Made by a program: the position numbers and the translations under genes. From Dokdonella_A sp049583635 (GTDB taxonomy: Bacteria > Pseudomonadota > Gammaproteobacteria > Xanthomonadales > Rhodanobacteraceae), in assembly GCA_049583635.1 (NCBI GenBank), contig JBAUWF010000106.1, positions 8,939-72,938 of the forward strand: a stretch of 64,000 nt of DNA, written 5' to 3'. Below are positions 1 to 8,653 of the stretch, piece by piece. The notes below the pieces were generated by a model. That model did no database searches and had not been told where the DNA came from. It saw nothing but the letters and a program-made list of their open reading frames with translations. Every line of letters begins with the position of its first letter. Within the stretch, counting starts at the first letter, position 1.

Positions 1-1014
1 CGCGATCGCGGCCAGCGCGAGATCGCCTTCGGGGCTGCCGAGACGCTCGTAGGTGTCCCACGCTTCGAGAGCGAGCGTCAGCGCACGCGGATCGGCCAGA
101 CCGATGTCCTCGATCGCCATGCGCGTGAGGCGCCGCGCGAGATAACCCGGATCACAGCCGCCGTCGAGCATGCGCGCGAACCAGTACAGCGCGGCATCGG
201 GATCGGACGAGCGCACCGACTTGTGCAAGGCCGAGATCTGGTCGTAGAACTGCTCGCCACCCTTGTCGAAACGACGTGTGCGATCGGCCAGAACCTGCGT
301 GAGCATCACCTCGTCGATGCGCCCGTCCACCGCGAGTTCGGCCGCGATTTCGAGCAGGGTCAGCGCACGCCGCACATCGCCATCGGCGGCACTCGCGATC
401 GACGCGAGCGCGTCGTCGGCGACCTCGAGGTTCATCGCACCGAGTCCGCGCTCGCGGTCGGTCAGCGCACGTCGCAAGGCCGCGACAATCGCATCGGCAC
501 CGACCGCGTCCATCACGTGCACGCGACAGCGCGACAGCAATGCGGAGTTGAGCTCGAACGACGGATTCTCCGTTGTCGCTCCGACGAACAGGATCACCCC
601 CTTCTCGATCGCCGGCAGGAATGCGTCCTGTTGCGCCTTGTTGAAGCGGTGAACCTCGTCGACGAACAGCACCGTGCGCACGCCGCGCGCGAAATTCGCA
701 GCGGCATCGGCCAGCGCGGCGCGCACGTCGGCGAGACCGGTCAGCACGGCCGAGATCGCCTTGAATTCGGCGTCGGCATACTTCGCGAGCAGCAGCGCGA
801 GCGTGGTCTTGCCGCAACCGGGCGGACCCCACAGCACCATCGAATGCACGTGTCCCGATTCGATGGCTCGTCGCAACGGCTTGCCTGGATCGAGCAGCCG
901 TGGCTGGCCGACGATCTCGTCGAGCGTCTGCGGACGCATGCGCTCGGCCAGCGGCTTCAACTCGTCGGATTCGGCGAACAATCCGGGGCCGGCTGCGTGC
1001 TTGCGGCGTGCCAT
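1..1014 (-). CDS. rarA: Replication-associated recombination protein A (partial, C-terminus off the left edge)
   Basis: This is an AAA+ ATPase of the RarA/MgsA/WRNIP1 family that acts at stalled replication forks. The reverse strand reads MARRKHAAGP from 1014 and stays open to base 1, giving 338 of the usual 440 or so residues. A Walker A motif (GPPGCGKTT) lies near residue 60 and a Walker B-type VLFVDEVHRF about 50 residues later, followed by the ATTENPSFELN sensor region and the start of the helical C-terminal domain. An in-frame ATG at 1041 would add nine residues; I prefer 1014 because the protein then begins as RarA proteins usually do. In many gammaproteobacteria rarA directly follows ftsK-lolA. 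Here the hyf-like operon lies between lolA and rarA. Confidence 0.93.
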   Translation of the reverse strand, partial: MARRKHAAGPGLFAESDELKPLAERMRPQTLDEIVGQPRLLDPGKPLRRAIESGHVHSMVLWGPPGCGKTTLALLLAKYADAEFKAISAVLTGLADVRAALADAAANFARGVRTVLFVDEVHRFNKAQQDAFLPAIEKGVILFVGATTENPSFELNSALLSRCRVHVMDAVGADAIVAALRRALTDRERGLGAMNLEVADDALASIASAADGDVRRALTLLEIAAELAVDGRIDEVMLTQVLADRTRRFDKGGEQFYDQISALHKSVRSSDPDAALYWFARMLDGGCDPGYLARRLTRMAIEDIGLADPRALTLALEAWDTYERLGSPEGDLALAAIA

Positions 1015-1091
1015 GGCCCGATCATAGACGGCATCGATCATGGCGCCTACTCACGCCGCAAGGCGACGCGCTGCCGCCCTGCGCAGCGGCG

Positions 1092-1616
1092 TCAGCGGCC
1101 GCCGAGGCGATCGTCGCGGTGCACCGCCGCGAATATTCCCTGCAGCAGCGCCGTCGGCGTTGGCGGACAGCCCGGCACAGTGACGTCAACCGGGATCACA
1201 TTCGCCACCGCGCCCACGGTCGCATAGCTTGCGCCGAAAACACCCCCGCAGGCGGCGCAATCGCCGACCGCCACGACCCACTTGGGGTCCGGCATTGCGG
1301 CATGGGTGCGGCGCAACGCTTCGATCATGTGGCGCGACACCGGGCCGGTGACCAGCAGCAGATCCGCGTGACGCGGGCTGGCGACGAACTTGATGCCCGC
1401 GCCCTGCAGATTGTAGTAGGGATTCTCCAGCGCCTGGATTTCCAGTTCGCAGCCGTTGCACGAGCCGGCATCGACCTCGCGGATATTCACCGCGCGCTGA
1501 AACACGCGCAGGATTTGCGCCTGCAGTGCCTCCCCGCTCCGCCATTCCTCCGCAGCCGCGGGCAACGCCTCGCTGAGCAGACCGGTGGCGGCGATTCGTT
1601 TCAATACGCGCAACAT
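1092..1616 (-). CDS. hyfI: NuoB/HyfI-like iron-sulfur subunit of an Ehr-type membrane complex
   Basis: The 174-residue protein belongs to the NADH:quinone oxidoreductase 20 kDa (NuoB) / hydrogenase-4 component I family. This is the small subunit that carries the 4Fe-4S cluster next to the large subunit. Cluster ligands are visible as C53 and C56 (GSCNGCELE), C120 (GDCAAC) and C150 (VPGCPP), so the electron-transfer site looks intact. It is the last gene of a six-gene leftward operon and starts 12 bases after the stop of the large-subunit gene. No ferredoxin-like HyfA or HyfH gene and no NADH-binding module are present, so the electron donor or acceptor is unknown. The family is certain; the physiological reaction is not. 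Confidence 0.9.
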   Translation of the reverse strand: MLRVLKRIAATGLLSEALPAAAEEWRSGEALQAQILRVFQRAVNIREVDAGSCNGCELEIQALENPYYNLQGAGIKFVASPRHADLLLVTGPVSRHMIEALRRTHAAMPDPKWVVAVGDCAACGGVFGASYATVGAVANVIPVDVTVPGCPPTPTALLQGIFAAVHRDDRLGGR

Positions 1617-1628
1617 GTCGGGCCTGCC

Positions 1629-3158
1629 TTAGAGATCGTGCCCACTGTAGGAGAGGTTGAACGATTTGTTGATCAACGGAAAGTCCGCGACGATATTGCC
1701 GACCACCGCATGCTCGAGTGCAGGCCAGTTTTGCCACGACGGATCGTGCGGGTGGCAGCGCCGGATGCGCCCGCCGCCGGCTACGTCCAGTGCCACGAAT
1801 ACCGGACCGCGCCAGCCCTCAACGCAGCCGTAACCTTGCGCAGAAACGTCGACGTCGCTAGCGCTGCACTGTCGCGCGCTGCCGTCCGGCAGTCCATCCA
1901 GTATCAGGCCACACAGGCGCAGCGATTCGAAAATCTCGTCGAAGCGGATCGCCACGCGCGCCGCCACATCGCCGCTTTCGCGCAGCGCACGGCGCACGCC
2001 GAACCGGTTGTAAGGCGCTGCCGCATCAGTGCAGCGCAGGTCCCAGCTCTGGCCACTGGCGCGCCCGGCCGGCCCCACCACGCCGAGCCGTGACGCCACC
2101 GCCGGCGCCAATATCCCTGCGCCGGCAAACCGGTCCTGTACACCGGCATGGTCGTCGTAGATATCGCGCAGTACCCGCACGTCGCGTGCCAAGTGCTGCG
2201 CCTCGGCCGCCAGTTCGGCAATGCGCTCCGGCGTCACATCAATCGACACCCCGCCCGGTACCACGACGTCGAACAGGTAACGGTGGCCGAACAAGCGCGC
2301 ATTGAGACGCAGCAGATCCTCCTTGAGCCGCGAGAATTGAACCTGGCCGAATGCAAATCCGGCATCGTTGCCGAGCGCACCGAGATCGCCGAGATGATTG
2401 GCCAGGCGTTCGCGCTCGAGTAGCAGCGCCCGCAGCCACGCCCCACGCGGCGGCACCCGTGTACTCGAGACCTGCTCGACGGCGATGCAATACGCCCAGG
2501 CATACGCGACTGCCGAATCGCCGCAGATTCGCGCCGCCAGTCGCACTCCCTCCGCCATGGACATGGATTCGAAGCGCTTCTCGATCCCCTTGTGCACATA
2601 ACCCAGGCGCTGCTCCAGACGCAACACTTTCTCGCCGACCACGGAAAAACGGAAATGTCCGGGTTCGATGACGCCGGCGTGGACCGGGCCGACCGGAATC
2701 TCGTGCACGCCGTCGCCACTCACCCGCACAAACGCATAGTTGTCGCGCTGGCCCGGATAGTCGTCCAGCCGCTCCGCGCGCAGTGGAAAGACATCGGCCG
2801 GCCAGGCGCCATGACGCAGCCAGGGTCGGGTATCGCCGTCGATGGCGCGCACGCCAGACAGGTCGAACGCGGCGCGCTGGAGCCGGCCGGCAACGGGAAA
2901 CACCGCGCTGACGTCCGGATATTGCGGTGCTTCCGCGGCCAGTGCGACCTCGACGATTTGCAGGCCGCGATCGTCCTGAAACGCGATGCTGAGCACCGGT
3001 ATGCACCGCCCAACGGACCCGCGGTCGCTGGCCCACAGCGTCACCAGTCGCCCGCCACCCTCGCGCATGCGCCGGCAATGTGCGATCAGGCTCGCGCAAT
3101 CCAGAGCGAGGTGGCGGATGGCGCGCGGCGCCGTGGCAGTTTCCGGTGTGCTCGTCAC
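1629..3158 (-). CDS. hyfG: HyfG/HycE-like large subunit lacking the full NiFe-binding cysteine set
   Basis: The 509-residue protein fuses a NuoC-like 30 kDa domain (about residues 30-135) to a NuoD/hydrogenase large-subunit domain (from about 150). Family motifs are clear, such as GPVHAGVIEPGHFRF near residue 157. Real group 4 hydrogenases have RxCGxC and DPCxxC motifs holding the nickel-iron site. Here the first reads RICGDS (residues 210-215, only C212 kept) and the C-terminus ends SFNLSYSGHDL, with no cysteine. The protein therefore cannot bind NiFe in the standard way and matches the Ehr class of complex I-related systems. The start is GTG, preceded by GAGGCGAG, 9 bases after the hyfF stop. 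The complex probably transports ions coupled to an unidentified redox reaction. Confidence 0.88.
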   Translation of the reverse strand: MTSTPETATAPRAIRHLALDCASLIAHCRRMREGGGRLVTLWASDRGSVGRCIPVLSIAFQDDRGLQIVEVALAAEAPQYPDVSAVFPVAGRLQRAAFDLSGVRAIDGDTRPWLRHGAWPADVFPLRAERLDDYPGQRDNYAFVRVSGDGVHEIPVGPVHAGVIEPGHFRFSVVGEKVLRLEQRLGYVHKGIEKRFESMSMAEGVRLAARICGDSAVAYAWAYCIAVEQVSSTRVPPRGAWLRALLLERERLANHLGDLGALGNDAGFAFGQVQFSRLKEDLLRLNARLFGHRYLFDVVVPGGVSIDVTPERIAELAAEAQHLARDVRVLRDIYDDHAGVQDRFAGAGILAPAVASRLGVVGPAGRASGQSWDLRCTDAAAPYNRFGVRRALRESGDVAARVAIRFDEIFESLRLCGLILDGLPDGSARQCSASDVDVSAQGYGCVEGWRGPVFVALDVAGGGRIRRCHPHDPSWQNWPALEHAVVGNIVADFPLINKSFNLSYSGHDL

Positions 3159-3167
3159 AGCTCGCCT

Positions 3168-4619
3168 CTAGCCGATCAGCGCCGCCGCCAGGCGGTACCA
3201 TTGCGCCAGCACCGGGGGAATGTACACGCCCAGAGCCAGCACCAGGGTCAGATGCGCAAACACCGGAAGCAACGCCGGCGAGTGCGGCAGCTGGCTCGGC
3301 TTGGTATCGCCGAAAACCATCGACTGGACGCGCCCGAAAATGGCGGCGAAGGCGATGCCAAGCGCGAGCACCAGCAGCGGAGTCGCCCACGGCTGGGCCT
3401 TCATCGCCGTCGTCAGGACCAGGAATTCGCTGGCGAACACGCCGAACGGCGGCATGCCGAGTATGGCGAGCGTCGCAATCATCAGCCCCCATCCGACTGC
3501 CGGACTGCTAACGATCAGCCCGCGAATGTCATCCATCACCTGGGTGCCGGCTTTCTGGGCCGCATGGCCCACGGTGAAGAAGATCGCGGACTTGGTCAGC
3601 GAATGGACCGTCATGTGCAGCAGCGCGGCGAAGTTGGCAACTGGCCCACCCATGCCGAATGCAAACGTAATGATGCCCATGTGCTCGATCGACGAATAAC
3701 CGAACAGGCGCTTGATGTCGCGCTGACGCCACAGGAAGAACGCCGCAAGAACGACCGACAACAAGCCGAAACCCATCATCAGGTGGCGCGCCAGGCCAGT
3801 ATGCACCGCACCTTCGACAAGCACCTTGCAACGCACGACCGCATACAGGGCGACATTGAGCAGAAGGCCCGACAGCACCGCGGATATGGGCGTTGGCCCT
3901 TCCGCATGCGCGTCCGGCAACCAGTTATGCAGCGGCGCGAGGCCGACTTTCGTACCGTACCCGACCAGCAGGAAGACGAACGCCAGTGATAGCACAGTCG
4001 GCTCAAGCTGGGCCTTGACCGCGTTCAGATGGGTCCACAACAGCGCCGTCGTGCCTTCCGCGCCGAGCGCATGTTCGGCGGCAAAATACAGCAGGATCGT
4101 GCCGAACAGCGCCTGCGCAATACCCACCCCACACAGAATGAAGTACTTCCATGCCGCCTCCAGGCTGGCGTCGGTGCGATACAGGGATACGAGCAGCACG
4201 GTGGACAGAGTCGCCGCCTCCATCGCCACCCACAGCAACCCCAGGTTATTGGTCAGCAGCGCCAGCAGCATGGTGAACATGAACATCTGGAACATGCACA
4301 GGTACAGGCGCATGCGCTGGCGGTTGATGCGACCGTGGTGCAGTTCGATGCGCATATACGGACGCGAAAATATCGCGGTCGTCCAGCCAACGAATGCGGT
4401 CAGCGTGACCAGGAAGACATTGAATGCGTCGACATAGAATTGTTGCGCGCCGACCAGCAGCGGACCCCGACGCATGACATGCCACGCCAGGACCCCGCTG
4501 CTCAGCAACGTCACAAAGCTGATGCCGATGCTGAACTCCGCCGCGCGGCGACGCGCGCCGAAGATACCGAGCAGCAAGCTGCCGATCAACGGCAGCCCGA
4601 GTACGGCGAACAGTTCCAT
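3168..4619 (-). CDS. hyfF: HyfF-like proton-conducting membrane subunit (NuoN/M/L family)
   Basis: The 483-residue polytopic protein belongs to the antiporter-like subunit family shared by complex I, Mrp antiporters and hydrogenase 4. The diagnostic stretch YGTKVGLAPLHNWLPDAH lies near residue 220 and a second conserved segment, FGYSSIEHMGI, near 310. About 14 hydrophobic segments run through the whole length. It would form one of two ion channels of the complex, with hyfB. The ATG follows the hyfE TGA by a single base, so the two are probably translationally coupled. Length and motifs are typical of HyfF and nothing suggests truncation. Confidence 0.92.
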   Translation of the reverse strand: MELFAVLGLPLIGSLLLGIFGARRRAAEFSIGISFVTLLSSGVLAWHVMRRGPLLVGAQQFYVDAFNVFLVTLTAFVGWTTAIFSRPYMRIELHHGRINRQRMRLYLCMFQMFMFTMLLALLTNNLGLLWVAMEAATLSTVLLVSLYRTDASLEAAWKYFILCGVGIAQALFGTILLYFAAEHALGAEGTTALLWTHLNAVKAQLEPTVLSLAFVFLLVGYGTKVGLAPLHNWLPDAHAEGPTPISAVLSGLLLNVALYAVVRCKVLVEGAVHTGLARHLMMGFGLLSVVLAAFFLWRQRDIKRLFGYSSIEHMGIITFAFGMGGPVANFAALLHMTVHSLTKSAIFFTVGHAAQKAGTQVMDDIRGLIVSSPAVGWGLMIATLAILGMPPFGVFASEFLVLTTAMKAQPWATPLLVLALGIAFAAIFGRVQSMVFGDTKPSQLPHSPALLPVFAHLTLVLALGVYIPPVLAQWYRLAAALIG

Positions 4620-4620
4620 G

Positions 4621-5286
4621 TCAGTCCTCCTTGAGCCTTTCCAGATGGCGCAGGTCCAGGCTGTCGAACTGATCGCGGATGTGAAAGAAGAACACCCCCA
4701 GGATCACCATGCCGATCAACACGTCAAGCGCAACGCCAAGTTCGACCACCATCGGCATGCCGTTCGTCGCGCTGGTGGCGGCGAAGAACAGACCGTTCTC
4801 CATTGCCAGAAATCCGACGACCTGTGAAATCGCCTTGCGCCGCGTGATCATCATCAGGAACGAGAGCATCACCACCGCCAGCGCGATACCGAGCGTGCTG
4901 CGCGCCACCGTCGTCGACAATTGCGCGATCGGCTGCGCCAGCCCGAATGCAAACACGACCAGCACGATGCCCACGAGCATGGTGGTCGGAATATTGATCA
5001 GCGGTTCATTGTCCCAGCGCACGTTCAGGCGCCGAATGAGCCGGTGCAGGATCCACGGCAGCAACACGACCTTCAGCACAAAGGAAAGCAGCGCGGAAAA
5101 GTACAGGTGCTGCTGTGCGGAACTGTACGCCACGACCGCCGTCGACACGCTCAGGGCAAGGCCCTGGACCGCGAACAAATTAATCAGCGACAGCACGCGA
5201 CGCTGCGACAACATCGCGAATGACGTCAGCAACAGCACGGCGGCGCCTAGATTGATCAGTTGTGAGTACAGCGGCGCGTCGGTCAC
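4621..5286 (-). CDS. hyfE: HyfE-like small membrane subunit
   Basis: The 221-residue membrane protein resembles hydrogenase-4 component E. Its N-terminal half is related to NuoK-type multi-subunit antiporter proteins. About seven hydrophobic helices are visible. The frame stays open upstream, but the credible start is GTG at 5286, giving VTDAPLYSQL. It lies 2 bases after the hyfC stop behind GGGAGC, and the resulting length matches HyfE (about 216 residues). It probably helps build the membrane ion path between the HyfC-like anchor and the HyfB/F-like channels. Confidence 0.87.
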   Translation of the reverse strand: MTDAPLYSQLINLGAAVLLLTSFAMLSQRRVLSLINLFAVQGLALSVSTAVVAYSSAQQHLYFSALLSFVLKVVLLPWILHRLIRRLNVRWDNEPLINIPTTMLVGIVLVVFAFGLAQPIAQLSTTVARSTLGIALAVVMLSFLMMITRRKAISQVVGFLAMENGLFFAATSATNGMPMVVELGVALDVLIGMVILGVFFFHIRDQFDSLDLRHLERLKED

Positions 5287-5288
5287 GG

Positions 5289-6233
5289 TCAGCTCCCGAG
5301 CAACAGACGGACCAGCAGCCCCAGGACCGCCAACAGAAACGCGGTCGCCAGAAACTCCGGTGCGCGAAAAATGCGAAGTTTCGCGCTGAGTGTTTCGATC
5401 AACGCCAGTGCCGCACCGACGAATCCGAGCTTCACGGCAACGATCGGCCACGCCAGGGCGAGTTGCAGCGGTGTCGAGGCACGCCCGGCCAGGCCCCACG
5501 GCAGAAACAACGCGATGCCGATCGCGGCATAGTTCAGCAGCTTCAGAGACGCAGCCCACTCAATCAAGGCCAGATGCCGCGCGGAGTATTCAAGCACCAT
5601 GGCCTCGTGAATCATCGTCAGCTCAAGATGCGTGGAGGGATTGTCGATCGGGATACGCGCGTTCTCGGCGAGCAGGACCATGACGAATGCAACCGCGGCA
5701 AATGCCAGGCTCGGAAAGATCATCAGCTGCCGGTGTGCAAGCGTATCGACGATTGTCGGCAGCAACGTGCTTTGCGTGATCAGCGAGGCGGTGAAAAGCA
5801 CCATCAGCAGCGCCGGTTCGGCGAGAAAGCCGACAAGCATTTCGCGGCGCGCACCGAGCGAGCCGAAGGCCGTTCCAACGTCCATCGCCGCCAACGCGGC
5901 AAACACGCGTGCCACGGCAAACACGCCGACCAGCGCGATGGTGTCCGCGGCCACGCCGAGCGGCGCATCGGTGCTGAAAATGGGTATGATCGCCGCCGCC
6001 GTCGCCATCGCGCCGAACTGCACGTACGGAGCCATGCGAAAGATCGCAGACGCGCTATGCGCGATGAGCGCATCCTTGAACAGCAGCTTGCGCAACGTTC
6101 GATACGGCTGCAGCACACCCGCGCCACGGCGGTTCTGCAGCCAGGCACGGCACTGGTCGATCCAGCCGATGAACAACGGCGCCAGCAGGATCGCCAACGC
6201 GGCCTCAATGACGGCAATCAGTGACATACGCAT
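5289..6233 (-). CDS. hyfC: HyfC-like membrane anchor subunit (NuoH family)
   Basis: The 314-residue protein belongs to the NuoH/HyfC/HycD family, which joins the soluble redox arm to the membrane arm. The conserved acidic segment typical of the family is present (LAENARIPIDNP, followed by LELTMIHEAM), with about eight hydrophobic helices. The start chosen is the ATG at 6233 (MRMSLIAV), 2 bases after the hyfB TAA; a second ATG lies two codons on. Tight spacing on both sides indicates one transcript with hyfB and hyfE. In complex I this subunit lines the quinone cavity, so a quinone link is possible but not shown. Confidence 0.9.
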   Translation of the reverse strand: MRMSLIAVIEAALAILLAPLFIGWIDQCRAWLQNRRGAGVLQPYRTLRKLLFKDALIAHSASAIFRMAPYVQFGAMATAAAIIPIFSTDAPLGVAADTIALVGVFAVARVFAALAAMDVGTAFGSLGARREMLVGFLAEPALLMVLFTASLITQSTLLPTIVDTLAHRQLMIFPSLAFAAVAFVMVLLAENARIPIDNPSTHLELTMIHEAMVLEYSARHLALIEWAASLKLLNYAAIGIALFLPWGLAGRASTPLQLALAWPIVAVKLGFVGAALALIETLSAKLRIFRAPEFLATAFLLAVLGLLVRLLLGS

Positions 6234-6235
6234 CG

Positions 6236-8239
6236 TTACAGGAGGAACATCAGCAGCGCCAACAGCGTGGCAAAACTGTAAAGCAGGTACAGCGAGATAC
6301 GCCCCTGCTGCAGTTTTCCGACCAGTCGTGCGAGCTGCTGCACACCCCACGCGATCGGCAGATACATCCAGCGCCACCAACGGTCGGCAAGGCGCAGGGC
6401 ATAGTGCGGAGCGACATCGTCGGCGCTCGGCAACTCCCGCTCGATATGAAAGAACGGGCCGAACACGTGCCGGATCGGTTGCCCGAAGCCCTCGGCAGTG
6501 TCCTGCATCCGTGGCGTCAGAACGGGAAATCCGCAGTCCCAAGGGTCCACGCGCCTTACGCGGCCATGGTATAGCCGACGCACCGCCACGAGCGTGACCA
6601 CCGCCGCCACTGCGAGTCCGGCCGCCAGCGCCAGCGGGCTGTAGGATGATCGTTCCGGGGAGATGGGCGTCAGCAGCCACCAGTGAGAGGCGCGCTGCCC
6701 GATCCCGGCGCCGACCAGGCTGCGGTCCACCGCATCGAGTGCGCGCAGCACGGCGACCGGAAACAAACCCAGGGCCACGCAGCCCGACGCCAGCCAGGCC
6801 AGACCGATACGTTCGAGCAAGCCGGCATCATGCGCGGCGGCCAAGGCCGGCTCGCGCTGCTGGCCGAGGAAAATCACCCCATAGAACTTCACCATGACAT
6901 AGGCCGCGAGCGCACTGGTCAGGGCCAACGCCGCGGCGCCGATCGGTACGAGCATGTTGACCATCGCGTGCGGGAGCCCGGGCGTGAAAAGGTACGATTG
7001 CAATAACAACCACTCCGACACGAAGCCGTTCAGCGGCGGCACACCGGCCATTGCCAACGCACCGACGAGCGCCAGCCAGGCAACCCATGGCATGCGATGG
7101 ATCAGCCCCCCCAGCTTGCCGAGGCTGCGCTCGCGTGTGGCATGCAGCACCGAACCGGTGGCAAGGAACAACAGGCTCTTGAACTGGGCGTGGTTTATGC
7201 TGTGATACAGGCTCGCCGACAGGCTGAGGGCAGCGAACGCGTCCATGTGCAGCCCGCGAAACAGCATCGCCAATCCGATACCGGTGACGATGATTCCCAC
7301 GTTCTCGATCGAGGAATAGGCGAGCAGGCGTTTCATGTCGGTCTGCACGGCGGCGAAAATCGCGCCGAAGAGCGCACTGAATGCGCCGAGCAGCAGCGCC
7401 ACCGCGCCCCACCACCACAGCGGGACGTGCAACAGATCGAACATGACCCGCACCATGCCGTATATCGCCGTTTTCAACATCACCCCACTCATCAGCGCAG
7501 ATACCGGCGACGGCGCGGCCGGATGCGCCTCCGGCAGCCACACGTGGAACGGTACCAGCCCGGCCTTGATACCGAATCCGAATAGCGCCAGCGCGAACGC
7601 GACGCTTGCCCAGGCCGGGCTCAGCGCGGCCGAACGCATGGCATCGAACGTAAACTGCCACGAGCCGCCCTGAAGCACGCCGAAGCACAGCAGAATGCCG
7701 ATGGCGCCGACGTGCGCAAGCAGCAGATACAGAAACCCGGCCCGGCGAATTTCAGGCACGCGATGTTGTGTGGTGACGAGGAAATACGACGCCAGGGCCA
7801 TGGTCTCCCATGCGACCATGAACATGTAGGCATCGTCGGCAATCACGACCATTGCCATGCTGGCCAGAAACACGTGATATTGCAGGCACAGCAGGCCCGG
7901 CGCAGTGCCTTCGCCCTCGCGGAAGTAGCCGGCCGAATAGATCGAGATGCCGGCGGTGGTCGCCCCGATCAGTGCCAGGAAAAATGCACTGAGTGCATCC
8001 AGCCGGACGTGGAAAGGCAGGTCCGGCAGGCCAAGCGGCAGGATCAGATGTTCGACCGGCGCAGACATCGCGCGCGCCGCGATCAGCATCAGCGCGAAGG
8101 CAACGATCGCGCTCAGCGTAAACAGCCCGCGTCCGACGATGCGGATATTGCGCGGACGAACCAGTCCCGCCAAGGCGATACCCAGCCACGCGCAGACGAC
8201 GCCCAGAACCGCTGTAAGTGAACTGACAGGAACCACCAA
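6236..8239 (-). CDS. hyfB: HyfB-like proton-conducting membrane subunit (NuoL family)
   Basis: The protein of about 667 residues is the large antiporter-like subunit. Conserved segments include GIKAGLVPFHVWLPEAHP and LAYSSIENVGII. A long C-terminal extension (after about residue 480) contains DPWDCGFP, as in HyfB. It is the first gene of the operon hyfB-C-E-F-G-I. The start is ambiguous: TTG at 8239 or GTG at 8236, both behind a TTGAGGG ribosome site. Upstream lies a 138-base divergent region shared with a ribbon-helix-helix gene, the likely site of control. Confidence 0.9.
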   Translation of the reverse strand: MVVPVSSLTAVLGVVCAWLGIALAGLVRPRNIRIVGRGLFTLSAIVAFALMLIAARAMSAPVEHLILPLGLPDLPFHVRLDALSAFFLALIGATTAGISIYSAGYFREGEGTAPGLLCLQYHVFLASMAMVVIADDAYMFMVAWETMALASYFLVTTQHRVPEIRRAGFLYLLLAHVGAIGILLCFGVLQGGSWQFTFDAMRSAALSPAWASVAFALALFGFGIKAGLVPFHVWLPEAHPAAPSPVSALMSGVMLKTAIYGMVRVMFDLLHVPLWWWGAVALLLGAFSALFGAIFAAVQTDMKRLLAYSSIENVGIIVTGIGLAMLFRGLHMDAFAALSLSASLYHSINHAQFKSLLFLATGSVLHATRERSLGKLGGLIHRMPWVAWLALVGALAMAGVPPLNGFVSEWLLLQSYLFTPGLPHAMVNMLVPIGAAALALTSALAAYVMVKFYGVIFLGQQREPALAAAHDAGLLERIGLAWLASGCVALGLFPVAVLRALDAVDRSLVGAGIGQRASHWWLLTPISPERSSYSPLALAAGLAVAAVVTLVAVRRLYHGRVRRVDPWDCGFPVLTPRMQDTAEGFGQPIRHVFGPFFHIERELPSADDVAPHYALRLADRWWRWMYLPIAWGVQQLARLVGKLQQGRISLYLLYSFATLLALLMFLL

Positions 8240-8377
8240 ACGCGAACCCTCAACCGACCCGCCGCCGCGTGCCGGCGGGAGAGGTTCGGTTGGCTGCCAG
8301 CGTCAATGCCGTACCTTGACTCGCGGGTGCGCCATTGTCATCGTACACACATCATATGTAAATAGCATGTACACGCC
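8240..8377. promoter_or_regulatory. Divergent control region between hyfB and the ribbon-helix-helix gene
   Basis: This 138-base gap must hold the promoters for the leftward hyf-like operon and the rightward small gene. A direct repeat GTACAC occurs at 8343-8348 and 8369-8374. Between the copies is a short inverted repeat, ACAT-CAT-ATGT (8349-8359), in an AT-richer patch just before the small gene's ATG. Spaced short repeats of this kind suit binding by a ribbon-helix-helix protein, so autoregulation is plausible. A TTGACT at 8316 could be a -35 element, but no good -10 is spaced from it. All of this is inference. Confidence 0.35.
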
Positions 8378-8653
8378 ATGCCACTGGAAAACCGCACCGC
8401 CCGGCTCACTGTATTGGTCGACCCGAACAAGAAGGCGGTATTCGAGCAACTGTGCGCAGCCGAGGACACGACGCCGTCACAGGTGATCCGGCGTTTGGTC
8501 CGGGGCTATATCGAGCAGCGACTCGGGCGTCCATGGCAACCGGGTGAAAACGCGCCGACTGCGCCCCGGACCGGGGCTGCGCCGCGACGCGGGCAACTCC
8601 TAGAGGAGCCGCCAGGCGCGCGCCCGCGCGGAAACGGCGATCGAGCCGGCTGA
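8378..8653 (+). CDS. Ribbon-helix-helix (CopG/Arc-type) small DNA-binding protein
   Basis: The 91-residue basic protein has an N-terminal beta strand (RLTVLVD, residues 9-15) and two predicted helices (KKAVFEQLCAAED, then PSQVIRRLVRGYIEQRL). This is the ribbon-helix-helix pattern used by CopG/Arc/MetJ-like repressors and antitoxins. The last 35 residues are low-complexity, rich in Pro, Arg and Gly. No strong Shine-Dalgarno precedes the ATG. No toxin gene follows: lolA, convergent, ends at the very next base. The position suggests a local regulator of the hyf-like operon rather than an antitoxin. Fold assignment is fairly secure; the target is a guess. Confidence 0.72.
   Translation: MPLENRTARLTVLVDPNKKAVFEQLCAAEDTTPSQVIRRLVRGYIEQRLGRPWQPGENAPTAPRTGAAPRRGQLLEEPPGARPRGNGDRAG

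Noticed and set aside
6234..6680. Upstream extension of the HyfC-like gene
   Set aside because: It would overlap the end of hyfB in another frame. The ATG at 6233 gives the conserved N-terminus and usual length.
1092..8239. A functional NiFe hydrogenase 4 or formate hydrogenlyase
   Set aside because: The large subunit lacks the NiFe-binding cysteines, and no formate dehydrogenase, ferredoxin or maturation genes are present in the window.
8378..8653. Antitoxin of a toxin-antitoxin pair
   Set aside because: No toxin-sized gene is adjacent: lolA converges at the next base and hyfB is divergent. An orphan antitoxin cannot be excluded.
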